Positions 1-9,890 of a stretch of 64,000 bases of DNA are shown here, one piece after another. Origin of the DNA: Sorghum bicolor (lineage: Eukaryota; Streptophyta; Magnoliopsida; Poales; Poaceae); assembly GCF_000003195.3 (NCBI RefSeq), contig NC_012871.2, forward strand, positions 2,777,997 to 2,841,996, written 5' to 3'. The stretch's first letter is position 1; the number at the start of each line of letters is the position of its first letter. The translations under genes and the position numbers were made by a program. The notes under the pieces were generated by a model that saw nothing but the letters and a program-made list of their open reading frames with translations, was not told where the DNA came from and did no database searches.

Positions 1-340
1 GCCGGCAGAGTTTCTCGGCAGGTTAGGGTTTTGCGACGCGGCGCGGCGGGGCGCCGGGGCGGTGCGGGGGGATTTGAATCTTCTGCCCGGGACAGGGGAA
101 GGGAGGGGAGGACAGAGGAGGGCGGCGCGGCGCGGGGGAAGGGGCGAGAAACAGCGCAGGAAATTTGCGGCGTTGTCGGGGGTTTTGCAGAGGTCGTTAT
201 TTCCTCCAATTGTTTGGCCTGAAATTTACCCCTCCGTTTTCTCTCCTAATAATATTTCTCTTCTTATGTTTTTGCAATTGCAAAGAAAAATTACCTACTC
301 GGTATTTTTTTTTGTCTTTCTATACATGAAAAGTTTATAG
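1..340 (-). promoter_or_regulatory. GC-rich edge, possible 5' end of a leftward gene
   Basis: Bases 1-180 are very GC-rich and change to AT-rich sequence after about 190. Read on the minus strand the block is C/T-rich like a grass 5' UTR and contains an AAACCCTAACC telo-box near position 25-35, as is common at translation-related genes. I see no convincing coding exon; the open frames here are a by-product of GC content. The likeliest reading is promoter and 5' leader of a gene lying to the left of the window. This is inference. Confidence 0.3.
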
Positions 341-1040
341 CATACGTATCAGTACGTTTATATGGAAGTGAACCTACCACGGAACAAGCAATTCGGTACT
401 ATATTAACCTACAATTTGCAGGTAATCTTTCCATAGATATAGATGGGCCACATGTAGCTCAATTCACTCAAGGGCCAGGTTCCATATCATAAATACTTTC
501 ATTGGCTATAATTGGTAACTCAAACTTTCATTAGCATAATTATTAAGTCCATTGATTATCTTATCATTGTTTGGTGACGAACGTCATGTAACCAATCCAC
601 AACCATTGAGGCATTGACAAGCATTCATGATCGACCGTAGCAACTTTGATAATGAATTGTTAACAATGTGAAAATCCACAACCATTGACAAGCATTCACA
701 TCAGCTAAAGAGGCACTATATTCAGGACGAGATTTTCTTTATGGTAAAAATTAGGCAACACAAGTAACGAAACCAAAGGATAACACTTGATGCAATAACG
801 GTTTTATGAAGAGAAAAAAAAGTTTCGGAACCGTATTCGGATGATTCAATAATGGTTCTATATGGAGAAAAAAATGTTTCGGAACAATATTCAGATGACG
901 GTAGGCTTCATTACAGATCACGGACAGACGATGATTGTAAAGACCTTCAGATACATTACAGACTCTGTTACTAAAGAAAACTAAAATTATTCGGTAAACA
1001 GCAACCGAACACAAGGACTCCAGGCGGACACTCCATGGAT
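341..1040. other. Intergenic / RPL41 3' flank, no gene seen
   Basis: AT-rich sequence with no supported coding region. The part next to 1040 must hold the 3' UTR and poly(A) site of the minus-strand RPL41 gene. Two short imperfect direct repeats occur near 800-880 (variants of a 'ttcggaac' segment). Confidence 0.5.
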
Positions 1041-1044
1041 CTGC

Positions 1045-3004
1045 CTACTTGGATCTCTGCCTCATCTTTCGGCGCTTCCTCTTGAGCCGCCTCATCCGCT
1101 TCTTCTTCCACTGCACATCAGACAAACAACACAGTATGAGAAAACCGCAAGATGCATGTCAAGAACTGAAAGATCAAAATGAAAAGAAAAGATAAGGGAC
1201 ACCCCAACATCAACAGCGGTTATTGTGGAATACATTGATCTAATCAGAATGAAGATCAATTGTTCCTCATCTTCAAAATGATCATGAGTACCAATAAAAA
1301 TGCAAGATTCCGCCAAATCACGAAAAGAGAAAAAGCCAAATCACGAAAAGAGAAAAAGCAAAGGAAAAGGAGACTACAGCATTCAGAATGAGTAGGAGGT
1401 ATTTCTCATCACTTAGATCAGACACAGTATTTCTTTCCTCATCATGCCAATAAATTATATATATATATACAAGGCAAGAAAAACAGAAACTAATTGATAA
1501 ATAAACAAGAGTTCTCTCAGACAAATGCCTCAATTGTCCCCATGGTTTATGGAATGGATTAGATCGGACTCGTCATCTTTGTTGTATCATCAAAGAGAAC
1601 ATTGCAGTACCACAAAACAAATACAGAATTACAGATTTGAGAGTAACAGAAACAAAGCCATGTGTGATGCTGCAGCTCAATTATGTTGCTGTGCAGTCCA
1701 CCATAGACCCCTTGGGTATCACATGTAGCAAACTTGCCCACCAGGGCACCTATTATTCAGCATATAAATTAATGTTTCTAACACCTTGCTTAAGACCTCA
1801 CAAGGCCTTTGCTGCATCAATAGCACCAACAACAAATCACATACGGCATTTTGGTCACATGTTCTACTAGTTCCCACAATGCTACTTATAACTATTTGAA
1901 AGAGTATTTGTTAGTACTTAGTAGAATCCTTGCTGCAATTTGTCAGTCAGGTCCTATACCTTAGGCAGTTAGTGAGTTAAAGTTGCGTCTTAGCCATACA
2001 CAACAAGTTTGTGAGTCAAGCCTTTTCTATAACAGTAAGCTAACTGAGCACAAAGCACCAAACTCTGCTGACCATTAACAGCCCCAATGTAAAATTTTCT
2101 CCAATCTAATAAAATAATAGCAAGAGAAGCTTTGGTTACCAATTACTAAGTGTTATTTAACTTGCAACGGTCAACAATTAGCTCAACAGTAGTGGACCTA
2201 ATAAACAAAACAATCGTGGAATGTACATTGGCAGTCAAAACGAATAGGAACTTATCATCCAATGAATGAGACAGTCTTATTAGTTTCCTCGTAATGAGAG
2301 AACAATCAAACAACAAATATAGGCAACACTGGATCAGCATTGTTGTGTTCTCTCAGACAAATGCCTCGATTATCCTCATGGTATAATGGAATGGATTAAA
2401 TCGGACTCGTCATCTGTTTGATCATCACAGAGAACACGATATATTCTAATTCTTCGGTTAAGGTTGGATGTTCAGCCCCCACCTGATGGTTATTCAAGTC
2501 CAATGAAATACAACAATAGTGGGAGATGATTTTATTGCATTGGCAACTCGATTTATCTGCACTGTCCTAACAATCAGCACAACTGACTGTTCAATTGGAA
2601 ACTAGGGAAACTTTTAATCACCCGAACAAAAATAACAATACGTATACATAGACGGAACGTTAGCATTCAGAATGAGTAGGAGGAATTTCTCATCTAGTAG
2701 ATCAGACTTGTATTTCTTTCCTCATCATGCCAACCAACCAAAGAGACGCAAAATCAAGCAATCGAACAACATGACAACATGAAACAAAAACTACTAGCAT
2801 CACTACAGCAAGAGCGGTGGGTTCTCTCAGACAAATGCCTCGGTTGTCCCCATGGTGTAATGGAATGGATTCGATCGGACTCGTCATCTGTTTGCTCATC
2901 ACAGAGAACCACACCACACGGCGGACGGCTACTATAGTAAGTGCAAAAAAGAGGGCGGCGCAGCGAGATTCAGAAGAGGTATGGTTGCTCACCTTGGCCC
3001 TCAT
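1045..3004 (-). CDS. RPL41: 60S ribosomal protein L41 (eL41), two exons
   Basis: The coding sequence is 2993-3004 joined to 1045-1110. Exon 1 is only 12 nt and encodes MRAK, followed by the donor GTGAGC. The intron is 2992-1111 and ends in TGTGCAG. Exon 2 encodes WKKKRMRRLK, continues RKRRKMRQRSK, then TAG. The product is 25 residues, almost all Lys/Arg, and identical as far as I can recall to plant eL41, the smallest protein of the large ribosomal subunit. The exons sum to 78 nt in frame. The intron, about 1.88 kb, is very long for such a gene because it hosts five box C/D snoRNA genes on the same strand. The upstream TATA box, telo-box and TGGGCC/T elements fit a ribosomal protein promoter. 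Confidence 0.95.
1379..1450 (-). ncRNA. Box C/D snoRNA, family B copy 1 (RPL41 intron)
   Basis: On the minus strand the segment begins GGCATGATGA (box C ATGATGA), has an internal CTGA (box D'), a GTGATGA box C', and ends CTGA (box D) then ATGC. GGCAT pairs with ATGC(T) as a terminal stem. The guide before box D reads CCTCCTACTCATT and is identical in copy 2, while other parts have drifted. It should be released from the RPL41 intron by exonucleolytic trimming. Confidence 0.75.
1511..1600 (-). ncRNA. Box C/D snoRNA, family A copy 1 (RPL41 intron)
   Basis: The minus strand starts GTTCTCTT, then TGATGAT (box C), and ends TTTGTCTGAGAGAAC with box D CTGA. GTTCTCT pairs with AGAGAAC (7 bp). The 11 bases before box D (GAGGCATTTGT) and the block AGATGACGAGTCCGA are shared by all three copies and are the likely guides; the second precedes a CCGA that may serve as a degenerate D' box. 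Other positions differ, so selection on guides is plausible. Confidence 0.8.
2347..2435 (-). ncRNA. Box C/D snoRNA, family A copy 2 (RPL41 intron)
   Basis: Same architecture as copy 1: GTTCTCT/AGAGAAC stem, box C TGATGAT, box D CTGA, identical GAGGCATTTGT guide. It differs from copies 1 and 3 mainly between the two conserved guide blocks. Confidence 0.8.
2660..2733 (-). ncRNA. Box C/D snoRNA, family B copy 2 (RPL41 intron)
   Basis: On the minus strand a 7-bp terminal stem, TTGGCAT with ATGCTAA (one G-U), encloses box C ATGATGA, D' CTGA, C' GATGAGA and D CTGA. The CCTCCTACTCATT guide before box D matches copy 1 exactly. The D' guide (GAAATACAAGT) is diverged from copy 1. From memory, plant 25S rRNA contains AUGAGUAGGAGG, to which the D guide is complementary; this needs an alignment. 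Confidence 0.78.
2820..2910 (-). ncRNA. Box C/D snoRNA, family A copy 3 (RPL41 intron)
   Basis: The most complete copy: 8-bp stem GGTTCTCT/AGAGAACC, box C TGATGAG, box D CTGA, 91 nt. It lies about 80 nt inside the intron from the exon 1 donor. The guide blocks are identical to copies 1 and 2. Confidence 0.82.
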
Positions 3005-3124
3005 CGGGGCGGGACGGCTGCCTTCCTCTCTCGCCGGAGCGACTGCTCTCGCTCTCGCCCTCTCGGACGGGGTTCGGGAAGAGAGGCTTCTGATGCGATA
3101 GCGGCGGCGGCGCGAGCTCTCGCC

Positions 3125-3226
3125 GCGCTTTCTATCTTTATATAGGAGAGCCAGTGGGCTAACCCTAGCAGGGATATCCGGAGGACCAGCCTTGGGCCAG
3201 ATCTTCGCTACAATGGGCCTCTATTA
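3125..3226 (-). promoter_or_regulatory. RPL41 promoter: TATA, telo-box, site II elements
   Basis: On the minus strand TATATAAA lies at 3144-3137, the telo-box TAGGGTT at 3167-3161, and TGGGCC/T-type site II motifs at about 3154-3160, 3192-3198 and 3213-3219. This combination is characteristic of plant ribosomal protein and translation genes. A Tourist-like MITE abuts the distal side. Confidence 0.7.
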
Positions 3227-3359
3227 GGCCTTGTTTGGATGTATCCGGATTCGCATCAATGTGTTGGAGTGGATTGGATTGGAACTTGAACTAAATTTCA
3301 CCCCAATCCACTTCAATACATGTGGATTGAGGTGAATCCGACGACATCCAAACAAGGCC
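3227..3359. mobile_element. Tourist-like (PIF/Harbinger) MITE, 133 bp
   Basis: Terminal inverted repeats GGCCTTGTTTGGATGT / ACATCCAAACAAGGCC, flanked by TTA target duplications (3224-3226 and 3360-3362). It sits just upstream of the RPL41 promoter elements. Confidence 0.85.
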
Positions 3360-3623
3360 TTAGGGAAAAAAACATTGTGGGCCTTCCAAACGTCACGACG
3401 AAGCTCCTACCAAATTTGCAGTCCACTCTTCTTTTAGCTCCTCTCACTCAAATCAAGTTTGTCTGTTTCCCTTTCAAAAATTCGAGGTTGTTTGATTTTA
3501 GGCTTTTGATTCAAACAGAAGGTAATTTAAAAGTGTTTTTACTTCTGGCCTAGTGTATATCGAACTTAATATAAAGCCACATGTTGAAAGAACTGGCACA
3601 AGAATGTGCCGAATTCATAAATA

Positions 3624-3822
3624 CTTCCTTCGTCCGGGAAAGAATGTAATTATGAGAATCGTGTCGGTCAAGCTAACTTATGTTTGATCAAGTTTATAAT
3701 AAATAGTATAAGTATTTATGATTTCAAATAATTTTATTATGAAAATATATTCTAGAACTAATATAGTGATACTTATTTTTTATCATAAATATTAATACCT
3801 TTTTGTGGATGGAGGTAGTAAT
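3624..3822. mobile_element. Stowaway-like MITE, decayed
   Basis: Starts near CTTCCTTCGTCCGGGA and ends GGATGGAGGTAGTA, the degenerate CTCCCTCCGTCC end of Stowaway elements, with an AT-rich core. Confidence 0.5.
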
Positions 3823-4052
3823 AAAAAATATGCTAAAAATGATGATTTATAATTTGAAATAGAGAGGACGCGTAGGAACACAAGTTAATGGACTAGTTCT
3901 GCTAGCGATCTTCGAAAGAAAAACAAGTTAAAGGACAAGTTCAACAAAAATAATTTACATATATGCTTCAACTGGGTAATGTAAATACTATTGTAACAAG
4001 GCACTTTTTTGTACAAGGTACAACATGGCCCTAATCTCAGTTTTAAAACACG

Positions 4053-4295
4053 GGCCTTGTTTAGTTCCGAAAACTGAAAAGTTTTCAGAACTGTAGCATT
4101 TTCGTTTTTATTTGATAAACATTATCCAATCATAGAGTAACTAGGCTTAAAAGATTCATCTCGTGATTTATAGGTAAACTGTGTAATTAGTTTTTATTTT
4201 CGTCTATATTTAATACTCCATGCATGTGGTGTAAGATCCGATGTGATGGGGAATCTTGAAAAGATTTTGGTTTTGGGGGTGAACTAAACAAGGCC
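4053..4295. mobile_element. Tourist-like MITE (GGCCTTGTTTAGTTC family)
   Basis: Terminal repeats GGCCTTGTTTAGTTC / GAACTAAACAAGGCC around the family core ('ctgtgtaattagtttttattttcg', 'cgatgtgatgggga'). It shares its core with more than fifteen other copies in the window. Confidence 0.8.
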
Positions 4296-4459
4296 TGGAT
4301 GTAATGTAGATATATTTGTATATATACATATCTACAAGGCACACCAACTTGATTTCTCAGATGTGTGTGAAGAAAGAAAGAAAGAAAGAAAGATGTAGGT
4401 GGTCAAGTCAAACTCAATTAGGCTCCCCTCCTGTAGTCGTCCCAGGTCCCAGCGGTTAA

Positions 4460-5335
4460 GTGTCAAGGCGAGAAGACCCCATTGTTCCCAGCGCTGCCAC
4501 TCGTCATCGTCGTCGTCCACAGGTTCGCCACGACCGGCGTTGCCATCAGATGCGGGAACGGGTTCGTCGGCGGGGCTACGTCCATCTCGCCCTCCAGCAT
4601 CTTCGTCACGGCACTCATCGGCGGCCTCGCCTCCGGCAGCTGCTGCACGCACCAGAACGCCACCTTGCACATCCTCTCCACTGTCTCCTCGCACTGCTGC
4701 TGCTCCCTGCTCGTCACCAACCGCCGCCACACGGCTCGGTGGCGCGACGACGACGAGCTCCGCGAGCTCGCCTCTGTCGTACTTGTTCCACGCCAGCATG
4801 GGGAACCACTGCTGGCTCTCGGGCGCCGCCTCGTCGAAGCTCCGCCGCCGGCCGACGATCTCGAGCAGGAGCATGCCGAAGCTGTACACGTCGCACTTCT
4901 CCGTGACGCCCGACATCATCCACATCTCCGGCGCGGCGTACCCCGGCGTGCCGCGCGCGCGGGACACGGACACGTGCGTGTCGCCGCGGTTCACCAGCCG
5001 CGCCGCCAGCCCGAAGTCGGCGACCTTGGGCGTCAGCGCGCCGTCCAGGAGCACGTTCCCGGGCTTGATGTCGTAGTGCACGATCTTCTGCTGGCACTCC
5101 TCGTGTGCAGGTACCGGATCCCCCTCGCGTAGTGCTGCGCCGGCGACGTGCCCCTCTCCACGCCGCCGACGTACGCCGCGACGCGCCTCTTCCTCGCGCA
5201 GATATATGCCAGAGCAAAGAACGAGACGAGCGGGACGAAAATGGCCATGCCAATGACTGATGATGAAAGTGTTCAAAAACAGATTAAAACCAGATAATTA
5301 AATAAGGGATGTACCGATTTCTGGGTTCTTCATCG
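4460..5335 (-). pseudogene. LRK10L/PR5K-type receptor-like kinase, broken
   Basis: Minus-strand homology to LEAF RUST 10-like receptor kinases, in three frames. A short exon (about 5298-5335) ending NPEI meets the next exon, which encodes a transmembrane segment (AIFVPLVSFFALAYI then CARKRR) and then directly ARGIRYLHTR. The ATP-binding N-lobe is missing. After a frameshift near 5095 the C-lobe continues with CQQKIVHYDIKPGN (catalytic Asp), VADFGLA, GTPGYAAPE and CDVYSFGMLLLEIVG. A second frameshift near 4735 precedes CKVAFWCVQQ and RPPMSAVTKMLEG. With the N-lobe deleted and two frameshifts it cannot make an active kinase. A (GAAA)n run lies downstream at 4372-4392. Confidence 0.8.
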
Positions 5336-5504
5336 TCAGTTCGTCACCTGCTGGAGTTGCGCCTGCGGCCTGCCGAAGTTTGACGCTTGGACTGGAACCC
5401 CAGATTGGCACACGGCGGACGGAACTATCGCAAGGACGGACGTACGGACGTACGGTAGTAGTGTACGGTAGGAGGAAGATGGGATGCTGAAACGAGAGTG
5501 AGCT

Positions 5505-5747
5505 GGCCTCGTTTAGTTTCGAAAAATTTTGGGAAATGGACACTGTAGCACTTTCGTTTGTATTTGACAAATATTGTCCAATCATGGATTAACTAGACTC
5601 AAAAGATTCGTCTCGTCAATTTCGACCAAACTGTGCAATTAGTTTTTATTTTCGTCTATATTTAATACTCCATACATGCGTCTAAAGATTCGATGTGACG
5701 GGGAATATGAAAAATTTTGCAAAATTTTCTGGGAAGTAAACAAGGCC
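5505..5747. mobile_element. Tourist-like MITE
   Basis: Ends GGCCTCGTTTAGTTTC and GTAAACAAGGCC enclose the common family core (inverted relative to some copies). It lies just behind the kinase pseudogene. Confidence 0.75.
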
Positions 5748-6031
5748 CTGGTCCGGACCTGGTTTTAGCAGCTAGCGTCGACCATGGGAAAGTCAAAGCC
5801 AAATAAAGACCTACATTCGATGAACGCCAATCATGGGTAAGGGCAACCTTTGTGAAAAAAATGTTGTGTCTGAAACAACTGCGCGGCTCCGATCCACCTC
5901 TCGTTGTTTTTGGTTTAGCGACGAGATAACGTACATAGGACAGTTTCATCCTAGTTTTCTAGGATGAGATGATCCTATCCATTGGCGGAGCTACATGCAG
6001 GCCAAAAAGGGCCATGGCCTCACCTTGTTTA

Positions 6032-6161
6032 GGGCTTGTTCGGTAGACCTGGTTTGAGGCCTGGAAGAATCATTCCAGTTCGCTGAAGCTTATATAAATT
6101 ACATAACCAATCCAGCTGGATTCTTTCCAGAAAACAATTTTATCGAGAACCGAACGAGCCC
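6032..6161. mobile_element. PIF/Harbinger-type MITE, 130 bp
   Basis: Terminal repeats GGGCTTGTTCGGT / ACCGAACGAGCCC with TTA duplications at both ends; a different family from the GGCCTTGTTTAGTTC elements. Confidence 0.75.
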
Positions 6162-6225
6162 TTATTGAGAACTCCCTTAAATGGCTATTAAACTGGTGAT
6201 TAAAATCAATGACCATACGTATTAA

Positions 6226-7821
6226 GGGCATGTACAACACGTCGTCTCCATCTCTGCATTTTTGCAAAAATCACCTTGCTTTGGCGTGGAGACGGTTGCC
6301 CCGTCGCCTCGCGAGACGACGGGGAGGGCTCGTGCTCCAAGGCCCAAGCGCCGCGAGGAGTTGCGTTGTAGGACTCGTCTTCTTATCTCGACGGCGCGTG
6401 CGGATCCCGCGCGAACATATGCGGATTCTGGTTTCGGACGTGCGCGGGATGGTGTTGTTACTTGCGGTTGCGAGCCAGAATCCAGTCGCAGGAGGAGTGG
6501 AGCGGCGGCGCGAGGGATGATGCGACGGAGAGGCGCTGTGGCGGCGTGCACCCTTAGTCACGGTAAATCATTGTCCGCGGGCCAATCTTCTTCTCAACCA
6601 TCATCTCCTTCCCTGCACAGACCCCCTCCCCCCTGCGCCACTTTCCTTCACCGACAGCGAGCTACGGTTCACTGGCTCCCCAACGTGGCGACCTGCATCA
6701 CAAGAATATGGTGGCGGTAGTTGTCTTCGCCGGATTTGGCCATGGCGCAACGAATACGGACTAGGGTGCTCGGGCCCTCAACGCATACAACAGGGTGAAT
6801 CTAGACTATTATGCTTGAGTCATGAACTGTAAGCTGCAGCGGGTCACATTCACTCACATCGCAAAGATCTGCTCCGGTGCTTGCCTCAAGGAAAGGTAAT
6901 GATTCTGAAATCCTTTTACTCTGGTGATTCGTAGTTCTTCCATAAGGCCAAATCTCAATGGATGTTGGCTTCATGTTGATTCTTTTATGTAGTGAGTTGA
7001 GGGAGAAGTAATTGCTTCTGTTTAGTTGCAGCAAAATGAGCAGCAGATGCAGGCTGTTACTCTCAAGCAAAATGAGCAATAGTAGCAGTCTACATTTTTA
7101 ATGGCAAGATAATTTTAGTTGACTGTATTTTGTTCAAACTGTATCTGAACTGTATTTGCAATGATAAGATAATTTACAGTTGCCAAAACTAGTAGACTTT
7201 TATGTTAAAAAAAACAGTAGGCTTTTAACTACTAATTAGAAATCTAGGAGATAGTTGAGTTCAGTTGTGTCAGAAGTGGACAAATGTGAAATCAGGGCAT
7301 ATTCATATATCTGTACTCTTATATATCTGTAAGTTCAGTAGAACTGTATAAATGTTCATAGCTGATTAGCTGCTTTTACTTATCTGTATTGACTCTAATA
7401 TATTATTAAGTTTGTTAATTTCTATCAGCTACATTACTTTATTCTAAACTTCTGCATTATTTTGTATTTCTTGTTGCAGTGCTTTGAAATTGACATTGCC
7501 GGTCGAGAAGAAGTCGAGGAACAAATTATTTGTAGAGAACTGCATGTTGTTTGCAATTCTGAGCATGTTTCTGTGAACTTAATTTTCATTTTGGTGCTAT
7601 GAGCATGTTTGTATAAACTTTGCATTGTGCATGGAGGAACATATTAGCCACACAATGGTATATCAAAATTTATTTATAGTTGATCTTAGCTACGTGTAAA
7701 GCATTAAACTGCTTAGAGACAGATTTCCATCTATGGGTTGTATGACCTATCTTTATACCTGTCTGTATGATAGATTCGAGACACTTAGAGACAGGGCTCC
7801 GTTTGTGGGTTGTACATGCCC
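6226..7821. mobile_element. 1.6-kb non-autonomous PIF/Harbinger-like transposon
   Basis: Ends GGGCATGTACAAC (6226) and GTTGTACATGCCC (7821) form an inverted repeat flanked by TAA (6223-6225 and 7822-7824). A subterminal block ('agagacag...gggttgta') is repeated near 7715-7750 and 7787-7821. No transposase is visible. Bases 6280-6720 are GC-rich and unlike the AT-rich remainder, suggesting captured host sequence, but I do not recognise the source. Near 7025-7075 a short reading frame rich in Gln/Asn resembles a low-complexity exon tail and is interrupted by stops. Confidence 0.65.
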
Positions 7822-7824
7822 TAA

Positions 7825-8553
7825 GCAGTGTGTTTTTGGTAAGTAAGTCGTTCGAGTTCTGATAATTCTATCTAAACCTGTTTATATTTCTATTTGATTG
7901 TTTCAAAAATACAATTCATCCGGTTGGATGAGATCAGGTTCCGCCTCTTTTTCTTGCACATCGAGACAAACACTACACACCAAGGGGCTTCACAGTTGGG
8001 TCATAACCCTCCTTCTAAATCGATCCTAGAAACATAGGCAAGTGCTACTAGAAACGAATCCACAGCTGGTAGCGGTATACATCGTAGATCGACTGTGAAC
8101 TGATTTGATTACATGGACCGGCTAGAAACAAATTAATTTTAATCTCAGTCAGGCATGTGAACAGAGCCAACCAAAGAATCAAAAGCAGAAAAATACAGTG
8201 TTGTTGTATGGCTAAATCATCATCAGTATCGCCTAAATTAGCACGAATCTTGAGTCTTTGAGTGATATGCCATCCCAACCAACGCGTGATCACAAGTACT
8301 CCCTCTATGTCCTTGTGGATTCGTTTCTAGTAGCACTTGCCTATGTTTCTAGGATCGATTTAGAAGGAGGGTTATGACCCAACTGTGAAGCCCCTTGGTG
8401 TGTAGTGTTTGTCTCGATGTGCAAAAAAAAGAGGCGGAACCTGATCTCATCCAACTGGATGAATTGTATTTTTGAAACAATCAAATAGAAACATAAACAG
8501 GTTTAGATAGAATTATCAGAACTCGAACGACTTACTTACCAAAAACACACTGC
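7825..8553. repeat. Long inverted repeat: 240-bp arms, 249-bp spacer
   Basis: Arm 7825-8064 is the reverse complement of 8314-8553, with about three differences (for example 'catccggttgg' against 'catccagttgg'). The spacer is 8065-8313. Transcription through it would give a long hairpin RNA. The near identity indicates recent origin or conversion. The left arm begins directly at the target duplication of the 6226-7821 transposon. Confidence 0.88.
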
Positions 8554-8821
8554 TTTTTTTATAAAAAAAATCAAATGTAAATTTAGTTCTGCTCTGAAAG
8601 AGTGTGTTCATCCGAGATGAGCGTACTAGTCTTGGACTTGAACCATAACTTGTGGAATAGCAGCACCAGCTAGCATTCGTGTATTGTTCTTGCCTTCTTG
8701 GACACGTCCGCATCAAATTTTTGTACAGCAGCCAAATCTGCACCAGCTTCAGTATACTGGCAGAACCAGCAGGCAACAAATCTGAGCCATTCGGCCTTCC
8801 CCTCCATATCTTCCGAACTAA

Positions 8822-9051
8822 GGCCTTGTTTAGTTCGCAAAAATTTTCAAGATTCTCCGTCACATCGAATCTTTGGTCGTATGCATGGAGCATTAAATAT
8901 AAACGAAAATAAAAACTAACTGCACAGTTTAGCTGTAATTTGTGAGATGAATTTTTAAGCTTAGTTACTCCGTGATTTGACAATATTTGTCAAATAAAAA
9001 CGAAATGCTACAGTAGCCAAAAACAAAAAAATTTACGAACTAAACAAGGCC
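8822..9051. mobile_element. Tourist-like MITE
   Basis: GGCCTTGTTTAGTTCGC ... GAACTAAACAAGGCC with TAA duplications on both sides; full length. Confidence 0.85.
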
Positions 9052-9890
9052 TAACCAATCTGGCATGATCAGAAGAACTCCCAATCCCCAACCTTTCCTT
9101 GAGAAAACAAGCATCTTCAACCTGAACCATTTCCATCTCAACCAGAGTATTGTCCACCTCTTTTCTTTATCCCCACATAAAGAACCAACGGTATCAGTCC
9201 GCATCTCCCTTTCCTCCACAATTTTTGTCAGTCAGTTCATTTAAAACGGTGTCAACAGTGACATCCATGATTTCAAGCTTTCAGGTTCACTCAGATTTTG
9301 TGTAATAGCTATAAAGCAGATGAGTTGGAAAGGGAACAATAAGCTGTTTCTTCAGACAAAAAACTTCTACTAACCATTCCTCCAAACTACATCTCCCTCT
9401 CATTTCTCTTTCTGTTCTCGAATCCCTTCCCCATTGCCTACACAAAAGTCCAACTCTCACAAAACCTTGCATTGGTGCTGTATCTTTGTTTGAGATTTTA
9501 AAAACCTTAGTTTCCACACAATTTAGTTTCCCATAATTCATCCAAACTGCCTATTCTTTGGCTAAAACAAACAGAGTTATGGCAGGGAACATATATGAAA
9601 AAAAACAAAGCTTGTGTACCATCTCCGGATGGTAGAGGCTGAACTTCGTTCGTTCCCTTATCTAGAAAAATATTATTAGTGCTAATTAAGATTTCTTAAA
9701 CAGCTTGCATGACTGAAGAAAATCGATGGATCCTTGCATGCATGGAAATGGAGCTCTCCTTAGTCTTTGTTGTTCTCATGTACAATCAAAGGAACACATA
9801 CACAAGCATGCTCTCTACGTTGTGCATCCCCTGATGAAGCCAAACCATCAAAGAAATAATAATCCCGGCCGATGCAGCACAATTTCATTA
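9052..9890. other. Spacer and PsbP 3' UTR, no gene seen
   Basis: AT-rich sequence without a supported coding region. The part from about 9700 to 9890 is likely the 3' UTR of PsbP on the minus strand. Confidence 0.5.

Noticed and set aside
4399..5132. Long plus-strand open frames over the kinase pseudogene
   Set aside because: They are opposite-strand shadows of GC-rich kinase sequence with no motif of their own.
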